Translations under genes and position numbers: made by a program
NCBI GenBank assembly: GCA_009777825.1
Contig: WRLA01000004.1
Span: 1 to 64,000 of the forward strand
Reading direction: 5' to 3'
DNA: 64,000 bases
Source of the DNA: Bacteroidales bacterium
Lineage (GTDB): Bacteria; Bacteroidota; Bacteroidia; Bacteroidales; WRLA01
The notes under the pieces: generated by a model
Databases searched by the model: none
Told to the model about the DNA's origin: nothing
The model's input: only the letters and a program-made list of their open reading frames with translations
Shown here: positions 51,334 to 59,211 of the stretch, piece after piece
How the letters are laid out: each line of letters opens with the position of its first letter
Numbering within the stretch: the first letter of the stretch is position 1

Positions 51334-52125
51334 ATGAACATAAACAGCAACAAGTACACATTTATCTATGCCGTCGTCATGGTGGTAGTGGTGGCGGTGA
51401 TTTTGTCGTTTGCGGCAACGTCGCTGGCGCCGAAACAGGAAGAAAACGTGCGAATCGAAAAGATGCAGAACATCCTCCGGGCAGCAATGGCTGACAAAAA
51501 CGACGATGTTACCGCAAAAAACGCCATCGCACTCTACAACAGCAACATCGTGGAAGAGATGACGGTGGATGTGAACGGAAAAGTCATCAACGTCTTCGAT
51601 GTAAAGACAGAAACATTTACGCAGGGGGACGGTCGGCGTGCCTTCGACATTGACATTAAAGAGGAGTTGGATCATATCCGGAAATCGGGAAACGGACAAT
51701 TGCCCGTTTTTCTCTATCGCAGCGGAGGCGTTGAAAAATATGTCATCCCGCTCTACGGCGTGGGGCTTTGGGGCGCCATTTGGGGAAACTTAGCGTTGAG
51801 TAGCGACTTGCGTACCATTCAGGGCGTCGTCTTCGACCATAAGGGAGAGACACCCGGACTGGGCGCCGATATCGTTGAACCAAACTTTACCACAAAGTTT
51901 CAAGGAAAAACCATCTTCGACGACCATGACAACATTCAGCGTTTCCGTGTTGTCAAAGGCGGCATCATCACCTTGCCCGAAGCGGAACGCCGTCATGCCG
52001 TGGACGCCCTGAGCGGCGCAACCATCACCTCCGATGGCGTGCAAAATATGCTGAACGACTGCATCGGGTATTATAAGGCGTGGATGGTTACAAGCACGAT
52101 TTGTCAGACACCCAATGGACAGTAG
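51334..52125 (+). CDS. nqrC: Na+-translocating NADH:quinone reductase subunit C
   Basis: NqrC carries a covalent FMN on the outer side of the membrane in the sodium pump. The 263-residue protein has one N-terminal helix (TFIYAVVMVVVVAVILSFAA), the FMN domain and the flavinylation motif SGATITS with the acceptor Thr near 230, the target of ApbE. The pre-motif GLGADI and VDALSG segments are intact. The C-terminal tail (MVTSTICQTPNGQ) is not the usual ending and lies next to the inserted cassette. nqrA and nqrB are not upstream; thiL is. nqrD resumes at 55981. Confidence 0.93.
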   Translation: MNINSNKYTFIYAVVMVVVVAVILSFAATSLAPKQEENVRIEKMQNILRAAMADKNDDVTAKNAIALYNSNIVEEMTVDVNGKVINVFDVKTETFTQGDGRRAFDIDIKEELDHIRKSGNGQLPVFLYRSGGVEKYVIPLYGVGLWGAIWGNLALSSDLRTIQGVVFDHKGETPGLGADIVEPNFTTKFQGKTIFDDHDNIQRFRVVKGGIITLPEAERRHAVDALSGATITSDGVQNMLNDCIGYYKAWMVTSTICQTPNGQ

Positions 52126-52174
52126 TTTTTTGCTAAATATAGAACAGTGGTTTACCCGATTTGTAAAAAAGTAT

Positions 52175-52182
52175 TAACTTTG
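52175..52182 (+). promoter_or_regulatory. -7 promoter element (TAACTTTG) of the R-M cassette
   Basis: TAACTTTG, 51 bases before ATG 52234. It may also serve nqrDEF downstream, which has no visible promoter of its own. Confidence 0.6.
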
Positions 52183-52233
52183 CAAAAACTTTTATGTGGT
52201 CAAATTGGAAAAATGAAGTAAAAAACAGCGTAT

Positions 52234-54792
52234 ATGCCCAAAGTAAAACCATATAAGCAGATAAAACTTAAACCACAAATTGTGGAGGAAAGCCGCACAC
52301 TTTACGGCATACGTACTTATGTTAGTTTGTTTAGTAGTGCGGGTGTTGGTTGTTATGGTTTCCAAGAGGAAAATTTCTATTGTATTGCAACCGTAGAACT
52401 TTTGGAGAAACGGCTAAAAATCCAATCTTACAATCAAAAATGCACCTACAGCAGCGGTTATATTAGTGGCGACCTAACAACCCAAGAAATCAAGGGCAAA
52501 GTTTTTTCCGAATTGGATTTGTGGGAAAAAAGACATAATACAAAGGATTTAGATGTTTTAATCGCGACTCCTCCTTGTCAAGGAATGTCAGTGGCTAACC
52601 ACAAGAAGAAAGACGAATTAAAGCGTAATTCATTGGTCGTGGAGTCAATAGAACTGACAAAAAAAATTAAACCGAAATTTTTTATTTTCGAGAATGTAAG
52701 AGCATTCCTCACCTCTATTTGTACTGACATTGACGGCAAAGATAAACCGATAAAACAAGCAATAGATTCCAATTTGTCAGGCGAATACAATATTCATTTT
52801 CAGGTACTCAATTTTAAGGATTACGGAAATCCGTCAAGCCGAACAAGAACGCTTGCAATCGGAGTTCGTAAAGATTTGAAAGAGATTACTCCATTTGACG
52901 TATTCCCAATTCCACAGCCCGAAAGAACCTTGCGGCAAATTATCGGACATTTACCGCCACTTAAAAAAATGGGTGAAATAAGTAAAGACGATATTTATCA
53001 CAATTTTCGCCAATATTCGCCACACATGGAAAGTTGGATTGCTGACATAAAAGAAGGACAGTCTGCATTTGACAATAAAGACCACACAAAAATCCCCCAT
53101 AGCATTCAAAACGGCATAATAGTTTACAACGCTCACAAAAACGGCGACAAATACACACGCCAGTTTTGGGATAAGGTTGCGCCTTGTATTCACACACGCA
53201 ATGATATTATGGCAAGCCAAAACACCGTACACCCAACTGATAATCGCGTTTTCAGTATTCGTGAAGTGATGTTAATGATGTCTGTCCCTGATTCGTTCAA
53301 GTGGTCGGATATTCCTTTTGACGATCTAAATAAAATGACCGTCAAAGAAAAGCAGGCTTTCCTAAAAAAAGAGGAAATGAATATCCGTCAGAATTTGGGG
53401 GAAGCCGTTCCGACTGTTGTTTTCCGTCAAATTGCACACAAAATCCGTAAAGTATTATCGCAAAAGGAATATACAGAGCAGGAAATCACTGCACTCATTC
53501 AAAAAAAAAAATTGATTGAACATGGCAACTTATTGAAGTTTATTAGCGAAAACAAAACGATGAACTTTGCAATGTTATCTAAAATTGCAGAGTTAGCCAA
53601 TGCCCAAAGGTATCATAACGCCGCTTATTATACACGGCAAGATATTTGTTTTTCTATAGTCAAAAATCTTCCTGACGCGAAAAATTATACAACACTCAAC
53701 ATTTTAGAGCCGTCAATCGGAGTAGGCAACTTTTTGCCGGTATTAATTAACAAATACAAAAGTGTTCCGACAGTCAATATTGATATTGTAGATATTGATA
53801 AAAACAGTATTGAAGTGCTGAAAGGGTTAATAAAAAAAATTGATGTACCCAACAATATTACAATCAATTATATCAATTCTGATTTTTTATTATATTCTTT
53901 TGGCAGACGTTACGATGTGATCGTTGGCAATCCTCCTTATATGAAAATATCCAAAGAAAAGGAACTGTTGGCAAAATACAAAACCGACATGCACAACAAC
54001 GACACAAATAATATTTTTGCCTTTTTCATTGAAAAAGCCATGTCATTAGGCAATGTAATATCTTTGATTGTCCCCAAAAGTCTCATTAACGCACCCGAAT
54101 TTAACAAAACCCGCTCTTTGATGGCACAACACCAAATCGAACGGATTATTGATTTTGGCGAGAAAGGCTTTAAAGGAGTAAAGATTGAAACGATTAGTTT
54201 TATTCTAAACACAAAGTCAAAACCGAGTTATACACTCGTTGAATCATATATTACCAATGATGTACAAAAACACGAACAATCATATATTACAGATAATTCG
54301 TTCCCTTATTGGTTGATTTACCGAAATGAAAAATTTGACAAAATTGCAAACAAGTTACAATTTAATCTTTTCAAATCATATAGGGACAGACATATAACAA
54401 AAAACATTACTCATGATAAAGGGAACATACGAGTGTTAAAATCACGCAATATCGGAAATAATGAAATTATTGACATTCCTAATTATGATTGTTATATGGA
54501 CGATGTAAGCAACCTGAATGTGGCAAAGTTTCTTAATCAAAAAAAGTGTTATTTGGTACCCAATCTCACATATAATCCGCGTGCGTGTGAATTGCCAAAG
54601 AACTGCATAACAGACGGTTCTGTCGCAATCCTCACTTTGATAGATGAGAACATAACAATAACAGAGAAAGATTTAGATTTTTACGCAACCGGCGAGTTTA
54701 CAAATTTCTACGCAATTGCCCGAAATATGGGAACTCGATCATTAAATATTGATAATAATTCCGTTTTCTTTTTTGGAAAACTAAAAGGATAA
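52234..54792 (+). CDS. Fused DNA methyltransferase: cytosine-C5 plus adenine-N6 domains
   Basis: The 852 residues hold two methyltransferases. Residues about 28-410 are a C5-cytosine enzyme: motif I FSSAGVGCYGF, catalytic ATPPCQGMS near 113, FENV, the NPSSRTRT loop and motif X NLGEAVPTVVFRQIA. Residues about 440-852 are an N6-adenine enzyme: EPSIGVGNF near 491 and NPPYMKIS near 565, with a target-recognition region behind. Paired m5C and m6A activities protect the two strands of asymmetric sites in type IIS systems such as MnlI or Eco31I. The gene is AT-rich relative to nqr, and the endonuclease gene follows after four bases. The recognition site cannot be read from sequence. Confidence 0.9.
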   Translation: MPKVKPYKQIKLKPQIVEESRTLYGIRTYVSLFSSAGVGCYGFQEENFYCIATVELLEKRLKIQSYNQKCTYSSGYISGDLTTQEIKGKVFSELDLWEKRHNTKDLDVLIATPPCQGMSVANHKKKDELKRNSLVVESIELTKKIKPKFFIFENVRAFLTSICTDIDGKDKPIKQAIDSNLSGEYNIHFQVLNFKDYGNPSSRTRTLAIGVRKDLKEITPFDVFPIPQPERTLRQIIGHLPPLKKMGEISKDDIYHNFRQYSPHMESWIADIKEGQSAFDNKDHTKIPHSIQNGIIVYNAHKNGDKYTRQFWDKVAPCIHTRNDIMASQNTVHPTDNRVFSIREVMLMMSVPDSFKWSDIPFDDLNKMTVKEKQAFLKKEEMNIRQNLGEAVPTVVFRQIAHKIRKVLSQKEYTEQEITALIQKKKLIEHGNLLKFISENKTMNFAMLSKIAELANAQRYHNAAYYTRQDICFSIVKNLPDAKNYTTLNILEPSIGVGNFLPVLINKYKSVPTVNIDIVDIDKNSIEVLKGLIKKIDVPNNITINYINSDFLLYSFGRRYDVIVGNPPYMKISKEKELLAKYKTDMHNNDTNNIFAFFIEKAMSLGNVISLIVPKSLINAPEFNKTRSLMAQHQIERIIDFGEKGFKGVKIETISFILNTKSKPSYTLVESYITNDVQKHEQSYITDNSFPYWLIYRNEKFDKIANKLQFNLFKSYRDRHITKNITHDKGNIRVLKSRNIGNNEIIDIPNYDCYMDDVSNLNVAKFLNQKKCYLVPNLTYNPRACELPKNCITDGSVAILTLIDENITITEKDLDFYATGEFTNFYAIARNMGTRSLNIDNNSVFFFGKLKG

Positions 54793-54796
54793 ATAT

Positions 54797-55984
54797 ATGG
54801 AGCGGCAAATTATAGAATATCTCAATCAATTTGACTTTGATGTTAGAAAAACACATGATGGTCGCTTTATGGACCAAAAATGTACACCCGATGTGGTTTG
54901 TGCGGCTTGTGAGTGTATTGTTGAATACACGAAAAACAATGCAAATATTCACTTTACCAAGAATGATATTTGGCATTCTGACTATGCCAATAATTTGATT
55001 ACCGAATCTTTTTCAAAGCCTAATTTATCAGAAGAGTCTGCCACTAACGAATATGACAAATTCTTTTCTCAACCATTGAAGACCTTGGCTTACGCCAAGA
55101 TACTTAATGAAAAAAAAGTGGGAATAACAAACTATTACACTATTAGAAATGCAGAAATCCTGCAATATATTTCTTTACGAGAGAGAAATGCACTGTTTTT
55201 TCTCGATTGCTTTTTAACGAAAACCATGGAAGACAGTGGTATGATGCCGTTTCTCAATACTTTTTTTCAACAACAAAGCCGCTCTGCTTTATACTCTTTA
55301 CGAGACAGTCTAATGCAGCTATATCACAATAACACGCCTATTAAAGGCGATTTAGAGCCACCTCGCATTTTCAATAAAATCATAAATATTCTTGCATTCA
55401 AACGAAAACTAAAAGGGGCTGTCAGAGGAAATGTTTCTGCAACTTCACTCACCATTGACAAAATAAGATACAACGAAATAAATTGGCGAGATTTAAATAA
55501 AGATAAGTCAATTACACGTCAATCATACAAAGAATTATTTCAACTGAACATTGGCGCTGGAGAGGGTTATTACAAATACGCTATTCAGAAAGCAAAAAAA
55601 TTTGTTCGACAATTGCACCCATATAGTGAAATTCACAGATTTTCTGAATATCCGGGTTTACAGGCACACCATATTTTTATGGAAAGTGAATTCCCTGAAA
55701 TTGCAGATTATCCTGAAAACATAATTTGCATTACACCTAATCAGCATTTTTATCGAGCACACCCCAATAACAAAACTATCATAATAGACCCTAATTATCA
55801 ATTGATATGCCTTTTAAGCAAACTAGATTCTATTGAAATAAATTATCGTGCAGGAAATGCAGATTATTCATTGTCCGATTTTGTCAATGTTCTTAATGTC
55901 GGATTAGACACAGACGCTTTTACTCCACAAATGGATTACGAAGAAATAAAACATCAAATAGTTAAAAATAAATGCATATCATGA
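54797..55984 (+). CDS. HNH-type restriction endonuclease (type IIS-like)
   Basis: The 395-residue protein has an HNH-like site near the C-terminus: LQAHHIFMESEFPE near 287-300 followed by NIICITPNQHFYRAHP near 307-322, giving the His-Asn-His set of the fold. The N-terminal part (TPDVVCAACECIVEY, FTKNDIWHSDYA) resembles the DNA-recognition half of HNH type IIS enzymes. Coupled to the fused methyltransferase it makes a complete R-M pair. Its stop codon overlaps the nqrD start as ATGA. AT-rich like its partner. Endonuclease function is inferred from the site and the neighbour. Confidence 0.78.
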   Translation: MERQIIEYLNQFDFDVRKTHDGRFMDQKCTPDVVCAACECIVEYTKNNANIHFTKNDIWHSDYANNLITESFSKPNLSEESATNEYDKFFSQPLKTLAYAKILNEKKVGITNYYTIRNAEILQYISLRERNALFFLDCFLTKTMEDSGMMPFLNTFFQQQSRSALYSLRDSLMQLYHNNTPIKGDLEPPRIFNKIINILAFKRKLKGAVRGNVSATSLTIDKIRYNEINWRDLNKDKSITRQSYKELFQLNIGAGEGYYKYAIQKAKKFVRQLHPYSEIHRFSEYPGLQAHHIFMESEFPEIADYPENIICITPNQHFYRAHPNNKTIIIDPNYQLICLLSKLDSIEINYRAGNADYSLSDFVNVLNVGLDTDAFTPQMDYEEIKHQIVKNKCIS

Positions 55985-56628
55985 GTAACACAGTAAAAAA
56001 AGAACCATTATTCGGACCGAAGATGCGCAAAGTGCTTTCGGGTCCGTTGAACAGGGATAATCCCGTGATAGTGCAGGTGTTGGGCATCTGTTCGGCGCTG
56101 GCAATCACGGTGAAGTTGGAACCGGCGTTGGTGATGGGCATCTCCGTTACCGCCGTTACCGCGGTGGGAAACGTGGTCATCGCCGCCTTGCGCAGCACCA
56201 TTCCGCAGCGCATTCGTATCATCGTGCAGTTGGTCATTGTGGCGATGCTGGTCATTTTAGTTGACCAGATTTTGAAGGCGTTCGCCTACGAGGTGAGCAA
56301 GCAGTTGAGCGTCTTTGTCGGGCTGATTATCACCAACTGCATCATCATGGGACGTTTGGAAGCCTTTGCCATGGCGAACAAGCCGTGGGCGTCGTTCTTG
56401 GATGGCTTGGGAAACGGTTTCGGATACGCCTGGATGTTGATTGTGGTGGCGTTCTTTCGGGAGTTGCTGGGGTCGGGGACGTTGTTTGGACATCAAGTCA
56501 TTCCCGATGCGTTTTACGCCGCCGGATACCAAAACAACGGATTGATGATTTTGCCGCCGATGGTATTGATTATCATCGGATTGATTATATGGATTCACCG
56601 AGCCGCAACCCGCGATAGTAGTAAATAA
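55981..56628 (+). CDS. nqrD: Na+-translocating NADH:quinone reductase subunit D
   Basis: The 215-residue integral membrane subunit of Nqr has six helices and the family motifs GLIITNCIIMGRLEAFAMAN near 120 and a conserved Cys pair (GICSALAITVKLEPAL and TNCIIMG) that coordinates the intramembrane iron centre with NqrE. The ATG at 55981 overlaps the restriction endonuclease stop by four bases (ATGA), so its translation now depends on re-initiation behind that gene. Length normal. Confidence 0.95.
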   Translation: MSNTVKKEPLFGPKMRKVLSGPLNRDNPVIVQVLGICSALAITVKLEPALVMGISVTAVTAVGNVVIAALRSTIPQRIRIIVQLVIVAMLVILVDQILKAFAYEVSKQLSVFVGLIITNCIIMGRLEAFAMANKPWASFLDGLGNGFGYAWMLIVVAFFRELLGSGTLFGHQVIPDAFYAAGYQNNGLMILPPMVLIIIGLIIWIHRAATRDSSK

Positions 56629-56649
56629 CCTTAAAAATGAAAAATCACG

Positions 56650-57264
56650 ATGGAATACGTTAATATATTTGTAAAGTCCGTTTTTGTTGAGAACATGGTG
56701 TTCGCATTCTTTTTGGGGATGTGTTCGTTTCTCGCCGTGTCGAAGAATGTGAAGACGGCGTTTGGGTTGGGCGTCGCTGTTACCTTTGTGTTAGTGATGA
56801 CCTTGCCTATCAACTACTTATTGGAAAATTTTCTTTTGAAAAAAGGGGCGCTGGGTTGGCTGAGCGACGGTTTTGCCGACTTAGACCTCAGTTTTCTGAG
56901 TTTTATCATCTTCATTGCGGTGATAGCCTCTTTCACACAGTTGGTGGAGATGGTGGTAGAGAAATTTTCACCGGCGCTGTATGCCTCGCTGGGGATTTTC
57001 CTGCCGCTGATTGCCGTGAACTGCGCCATCTTGGGCGGCTCTTTGTTTATGCAGGAGCGCAACTACGCCGACCTCGGAGAGGCTACCGTCTTCGCGCTCG
57101 GTTCGGGGATAGGATGGCTGCTGGCTATCGTCGGCATCGCCGCCATCCACGAAAAGATAAAATATTCGCACGTGCCGAAGTCGTTACAGGGATTGGGAAT
57201 AACTTTCATCATTGCCGGACTGATGGGCATCGCTTTTATGTGTTTTATGGGAATTAAATTGTAA
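56650..57264 (+). CDS. nqrE: Na+-translocating NADH:quinone reductase subunit E
   Basis: The 204-residue membrane subunit, homologous to NqrD, has the motifs [21 protein letters not shown] near 11-31 and [18 protein letters not shown] near 112, whose cysteines share the iron site with NqrD. It lies 21 bases after nqrD and nine bases before nqrF in an unbroken DEF block. Confidence 0.96.
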   Translation: MEYVNIFVKSVFVENMVFAFFLGMCSFLAVSKNVKTAFGLGVAVTFVLVMTLPINYLLENFLLKKGALGWLSDGFADLDLSFLSFIIFIAVIASFTQLVEMVVEKFSPALYASLGIFLPLIAVNCAILGGSLFMQERNYADLGEATVFALGSGIGWLLAIVGIAAIHEKIKYSHVPKSLQGLGITFIIAGLMGIAFMCFMGIKL

Positions 57265-57273
57265 ACAACGGAT

Positions 57274-58512
57274 ATGGGAACAATAATTTTAACAGGAACA
57301 TGCGTTTTTCTCGGCATTATTTTGCTGTTGACGGCTTTATTGCTTTATACCAAGAAGAAACTCACGCCCGAAGGCGACGTAACGCTTACGATAAACGACG
57401 AAAAAAACATCGAAGTAGAACCCGGCTCGTCGTTGCTGACGACACTGTCGAACCAAAAGATATTTCTTCCTTCGGCGTGTGGCGGCGGCGGGACTTGCGG
57501 ATTGTGTCGCTGTCAGGTAACGGACGGTGGTGGAACAATCTTGCCCACCGAGACAGGATTTTTTACCCGTAAGGAGCAGTTGGACGACTGGCGTTTGGGC
57601 TGTCAGGTGAAAGTGCGTCAGGATATGAAGATAGAAGTTCCGCCGGAGGTCTTCGGCGTGAAAAAGTGGGAGTGCGAGGTCGTTTCCAACCACAACGTGG
57701 CGACCTACATCAAAGAGTTTGTGGTGAAACTGCCCGAAGGCGAAAATCTGGCTTTCAAGAGCGGCGGATATATCCAAATTGACGTCCCCGCCACAGAAGT
57801 TGACTACAAAGATATAGACGTAGAGGCTGAATACCGCGACGAGTGGGATAAGTTCAAGATGTGGGACTTGAAGATGAAAAATCCGGAACCGGTCTTCCGC
57901 GCCTACTCCATGGCAAACGCCCCGTCGGAGGGCAACATCATCATGCTCAACATACGCATCGCCACGCCGCCGTTTAACAGCAAAAAGGGCGGTTTCGTCA
58001 ATGTGAATCCGGGAATATGCTCCTCCTACATCTTCTCCCGCAAGCCGGGCGACAAAATCACCATCTCCGGTCCTTACGGCGAGTTTTTCATCAAAGAGAC
58101 ACAGAACGAGATGATGTTCATCGGCGGCGGAGCCGGCATGGCGCCCATGCGCTCCCACATCTTCGACCAGTTCCTGACCAAACGCACCAACCGCAAAGCC
58201 ACCTTCTGGTACGGCGGACGCTCCCTGCGCGAACTCTTCTATCTCGAACAGTTTCAACAGATTGCACAAGAATTCCCCGACTTCTCATTCCACGTCGCCC
58301 TCTCCGAACCCAAACCCGAAGATAACTGGAACGGCGCCACCGGATTCATCCATCAGGTCATCCACGACCAATATCTGCACAACCACCCCGCCCCCGAAGA
58401 TATCGAATACTACATCTGCGGTCCCGCCTTGATGACCTCCGCCGTAGTGCAAATGCTCGACGACCTCGGCGTGCCGAAAGAAAATATTTTGTTCGATGAC
58501 TTTGGTAATTGA
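57274..58512 (+). CDS. nqrF: Na+-translocating NADH:quinone reductase subunit F
   Basis: NqrF takes electrons from NADH through FAD to a [2Fe-2S] cluster. The 412-residue protein has an N-terminal helix, a ferredoxin domain with CGGGGTCGLCRC near 69-80 and the fourth ligand in RLGCQV, then the FAD domain (RAYSMANAPSE) and the NADH domain (GGGAGMAPMRSH, FWYGGRSLRELFY, CGPALMTSAVV). All key residues are in place. It is the last gene of the nqr block and is followed by the tRNA-Cys promoter. Confidence 0.97.
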   Translation: MGTIILTGTCVFLGIILLLTALLLYTKKKLTPEGDVTLTINDEKNIEVEPGSSLLTTLSNQKIFLPSACGGGGTCGLCRCQVTDGGGTILPTETGFFTRKEQLDDWRLGCQVKVRQDMKIEVPPEVFGVKKWECEVVSNHNVATYIKEFVVKLPEGENLAFKSGGYIQIDVPATEVDYKDIDVEAEYRDEWDKFKMWDLKMKNPEPVFRAYSMANAPSEGNIIMLNIRIATPPFNSKKGGFVNVNPGICSSYIFSRKPGDKITISGPYGEFFIKETQNEMMFIGGGAGMAPMRSHIFDQFLTKRTNRKATFWYGGRSLRELFYLEQFQQIAQEFPDFSFHVALSEPKPEDNWNGATGFIHQVIHDQYLHNHPAPEDIEYYICGPALMTSAVVQMLDDLGVPKENILFDDFGN

Positions 58513-58523
58513 AAAAAAAGTTG

Positions 58524-58531
58524 TATCTTTG
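58524..58531 (+). promoter_or_regulatory. -7 promoter element (TATCTTTG) of tRNA-Cys
   Basis: TATCTTTG, 12 bases before the first base of the tRNA. Confidence 0.66.
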
Positions 58532-58543
58532 CACCCGCATTTA

Positions 58544-58617
58544 GGTAACGTGGCCGAGGGGTTAGGCACCAGTCTGCAAAACTGAGAACAGCGGTTCGAC
58601 TCCGCTCGTTACCTCCA
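58544..58617 (+). tRNA. tRNA-Cys (anticodon GCA)
   Basis: The acceptor arms GGTAACG and CGTTACC pair over seven bases. The anticodon loop holds GCA, the T arm contains GGTTCGACTCC, the discriminator is U (the cysteine identity base) and CCA is encoded at 58615-58617. Mature body 58544-58614. Confidence 0.95.
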
Positions 58618-58831
58618 GCAGAAACCTGTACCTGTAAGATTGGTTTTTGTGATTGTTTTCATGATTTTTAAGAAAAGCCCGAGACTCCCTGTCTTCGGGC
58701 TTTTTGATTATTAATACGCCCATCTTTTTCCGGCTTCGATGGGCTCCCGGCTCACCCGCAAAAGTTGTGGGGAGGAGGGAGGTCAGGCGTAAATCTTCGA
58801 TGGCTTTTCCCAATATCTTGCAGACTGCAAA
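58618..58831. other. Gap after tRNA-Cys without genes
   Basis: Holds the hairpin at 58674-58705; otherwise no frame with credible coding content. A short minus-strand frame is compositionally random. Confidence 0.45.
58674..58705 (+). terminator. Rho-independent terminator
   Basis: AAAGCCCGAGAC pairs with GTCTTCGGGCTTT around a five-base loop, with one bulged A, and is followed by a T run. It can end tRNA-Cys transcription and, being flanked by A residues on the left, might also act on minus-strand transcripts. Confidence 0.8.
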
Positions 58832-58924
58832 TCCGTGCCCTTTGTGTCTCTGTGTTGGAAAAAAATATTCAGCACAAAGGCGCAGAGGTGTTATTGAGCG
58901 CAGCCGAAATACACGGAGTTACAA
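58832..58924. repeat. Dispersed repeat, CTCTGTG family (copy 3)
   Basis: TTTGTGTCTCTGTGTTG, a short AT core, then CACAAAGGCGCAGAGG and ACACGGAGTTACA: two arms of the same family in opposite sense, ending eight bases before the atpE stop. Confidence 0.55.
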
Positions 58925-58931
58925 TGATTCA

Positions 58932-59192
58932 TCACATAATGACAATCAGCAAACAAATCACCAGCGCTATCAGTGTTGCTCCTTCGATAAGACCGGCGAT
59001 GACGATCATCGTCGAGCGCAAGTCGCCGGAGACTTCGGGTTGACGCGCCATGGATTCCAGCGCCGAGACGCCGATTTTTCCGATGCCCATGCTGGCTCCG
59101 ATGATGATGATGCCGGCGCCGATAGCCGCTCCGATTTTCGCATAAGCGGCTAAGTCAACCGCTGCCTGTAATAAAATTGATAATAGTTCCAT
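58932..59192 (-). CDS. atpE: ATP synthase subunit c
   Basis: The 86-residue two-helix protein of the rotor ring has helix one with GAGIIIIGASMGIGKIG, the polar loop ARQPE at 49-53 and helix two with the ion-binding Glu at 70 (GLIEGATL). The glutamate is the coupling site. Whether it carries H+ or Na+ is not decided: the Gln of classical Na+ rings in helix one is not evident. It is directly downstream of atpB (19-base gap). The usual next genes atpF, atpH, atpA and atpG are absent. Confidence 0.95.
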   Translation of the reverse strand: MELLSILLQAAVDLAAYAKIGAAIGAGIIIIGASMGIGKIGVSALESMARQPEVSGDLRSTMIVIAGLIEGATLIALVICLLIVIM

Positions 59193-59211
59193 AAAAATAT
59201 ATTTTCAAAAA

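Noticed and set aside
57337-58269. A 310-codon frame antisense to nqrF
   Set aside because: nqrF is complete and conserved on the plus strand; the antisense frame shows no domain.
58562-58813. 83-codon minus-strand frame opposite tRNA-Cys and the terminator
   Set aside because: It crosses the tRNA and terminator and its composition is not protein-like.
58826-58845. Second tRNA-Cys-like anticodon arm (CAGACTGCAAAT)
   Set aside because: The bases after the loop do not pair with those before it and no acceptor or T arm is present.
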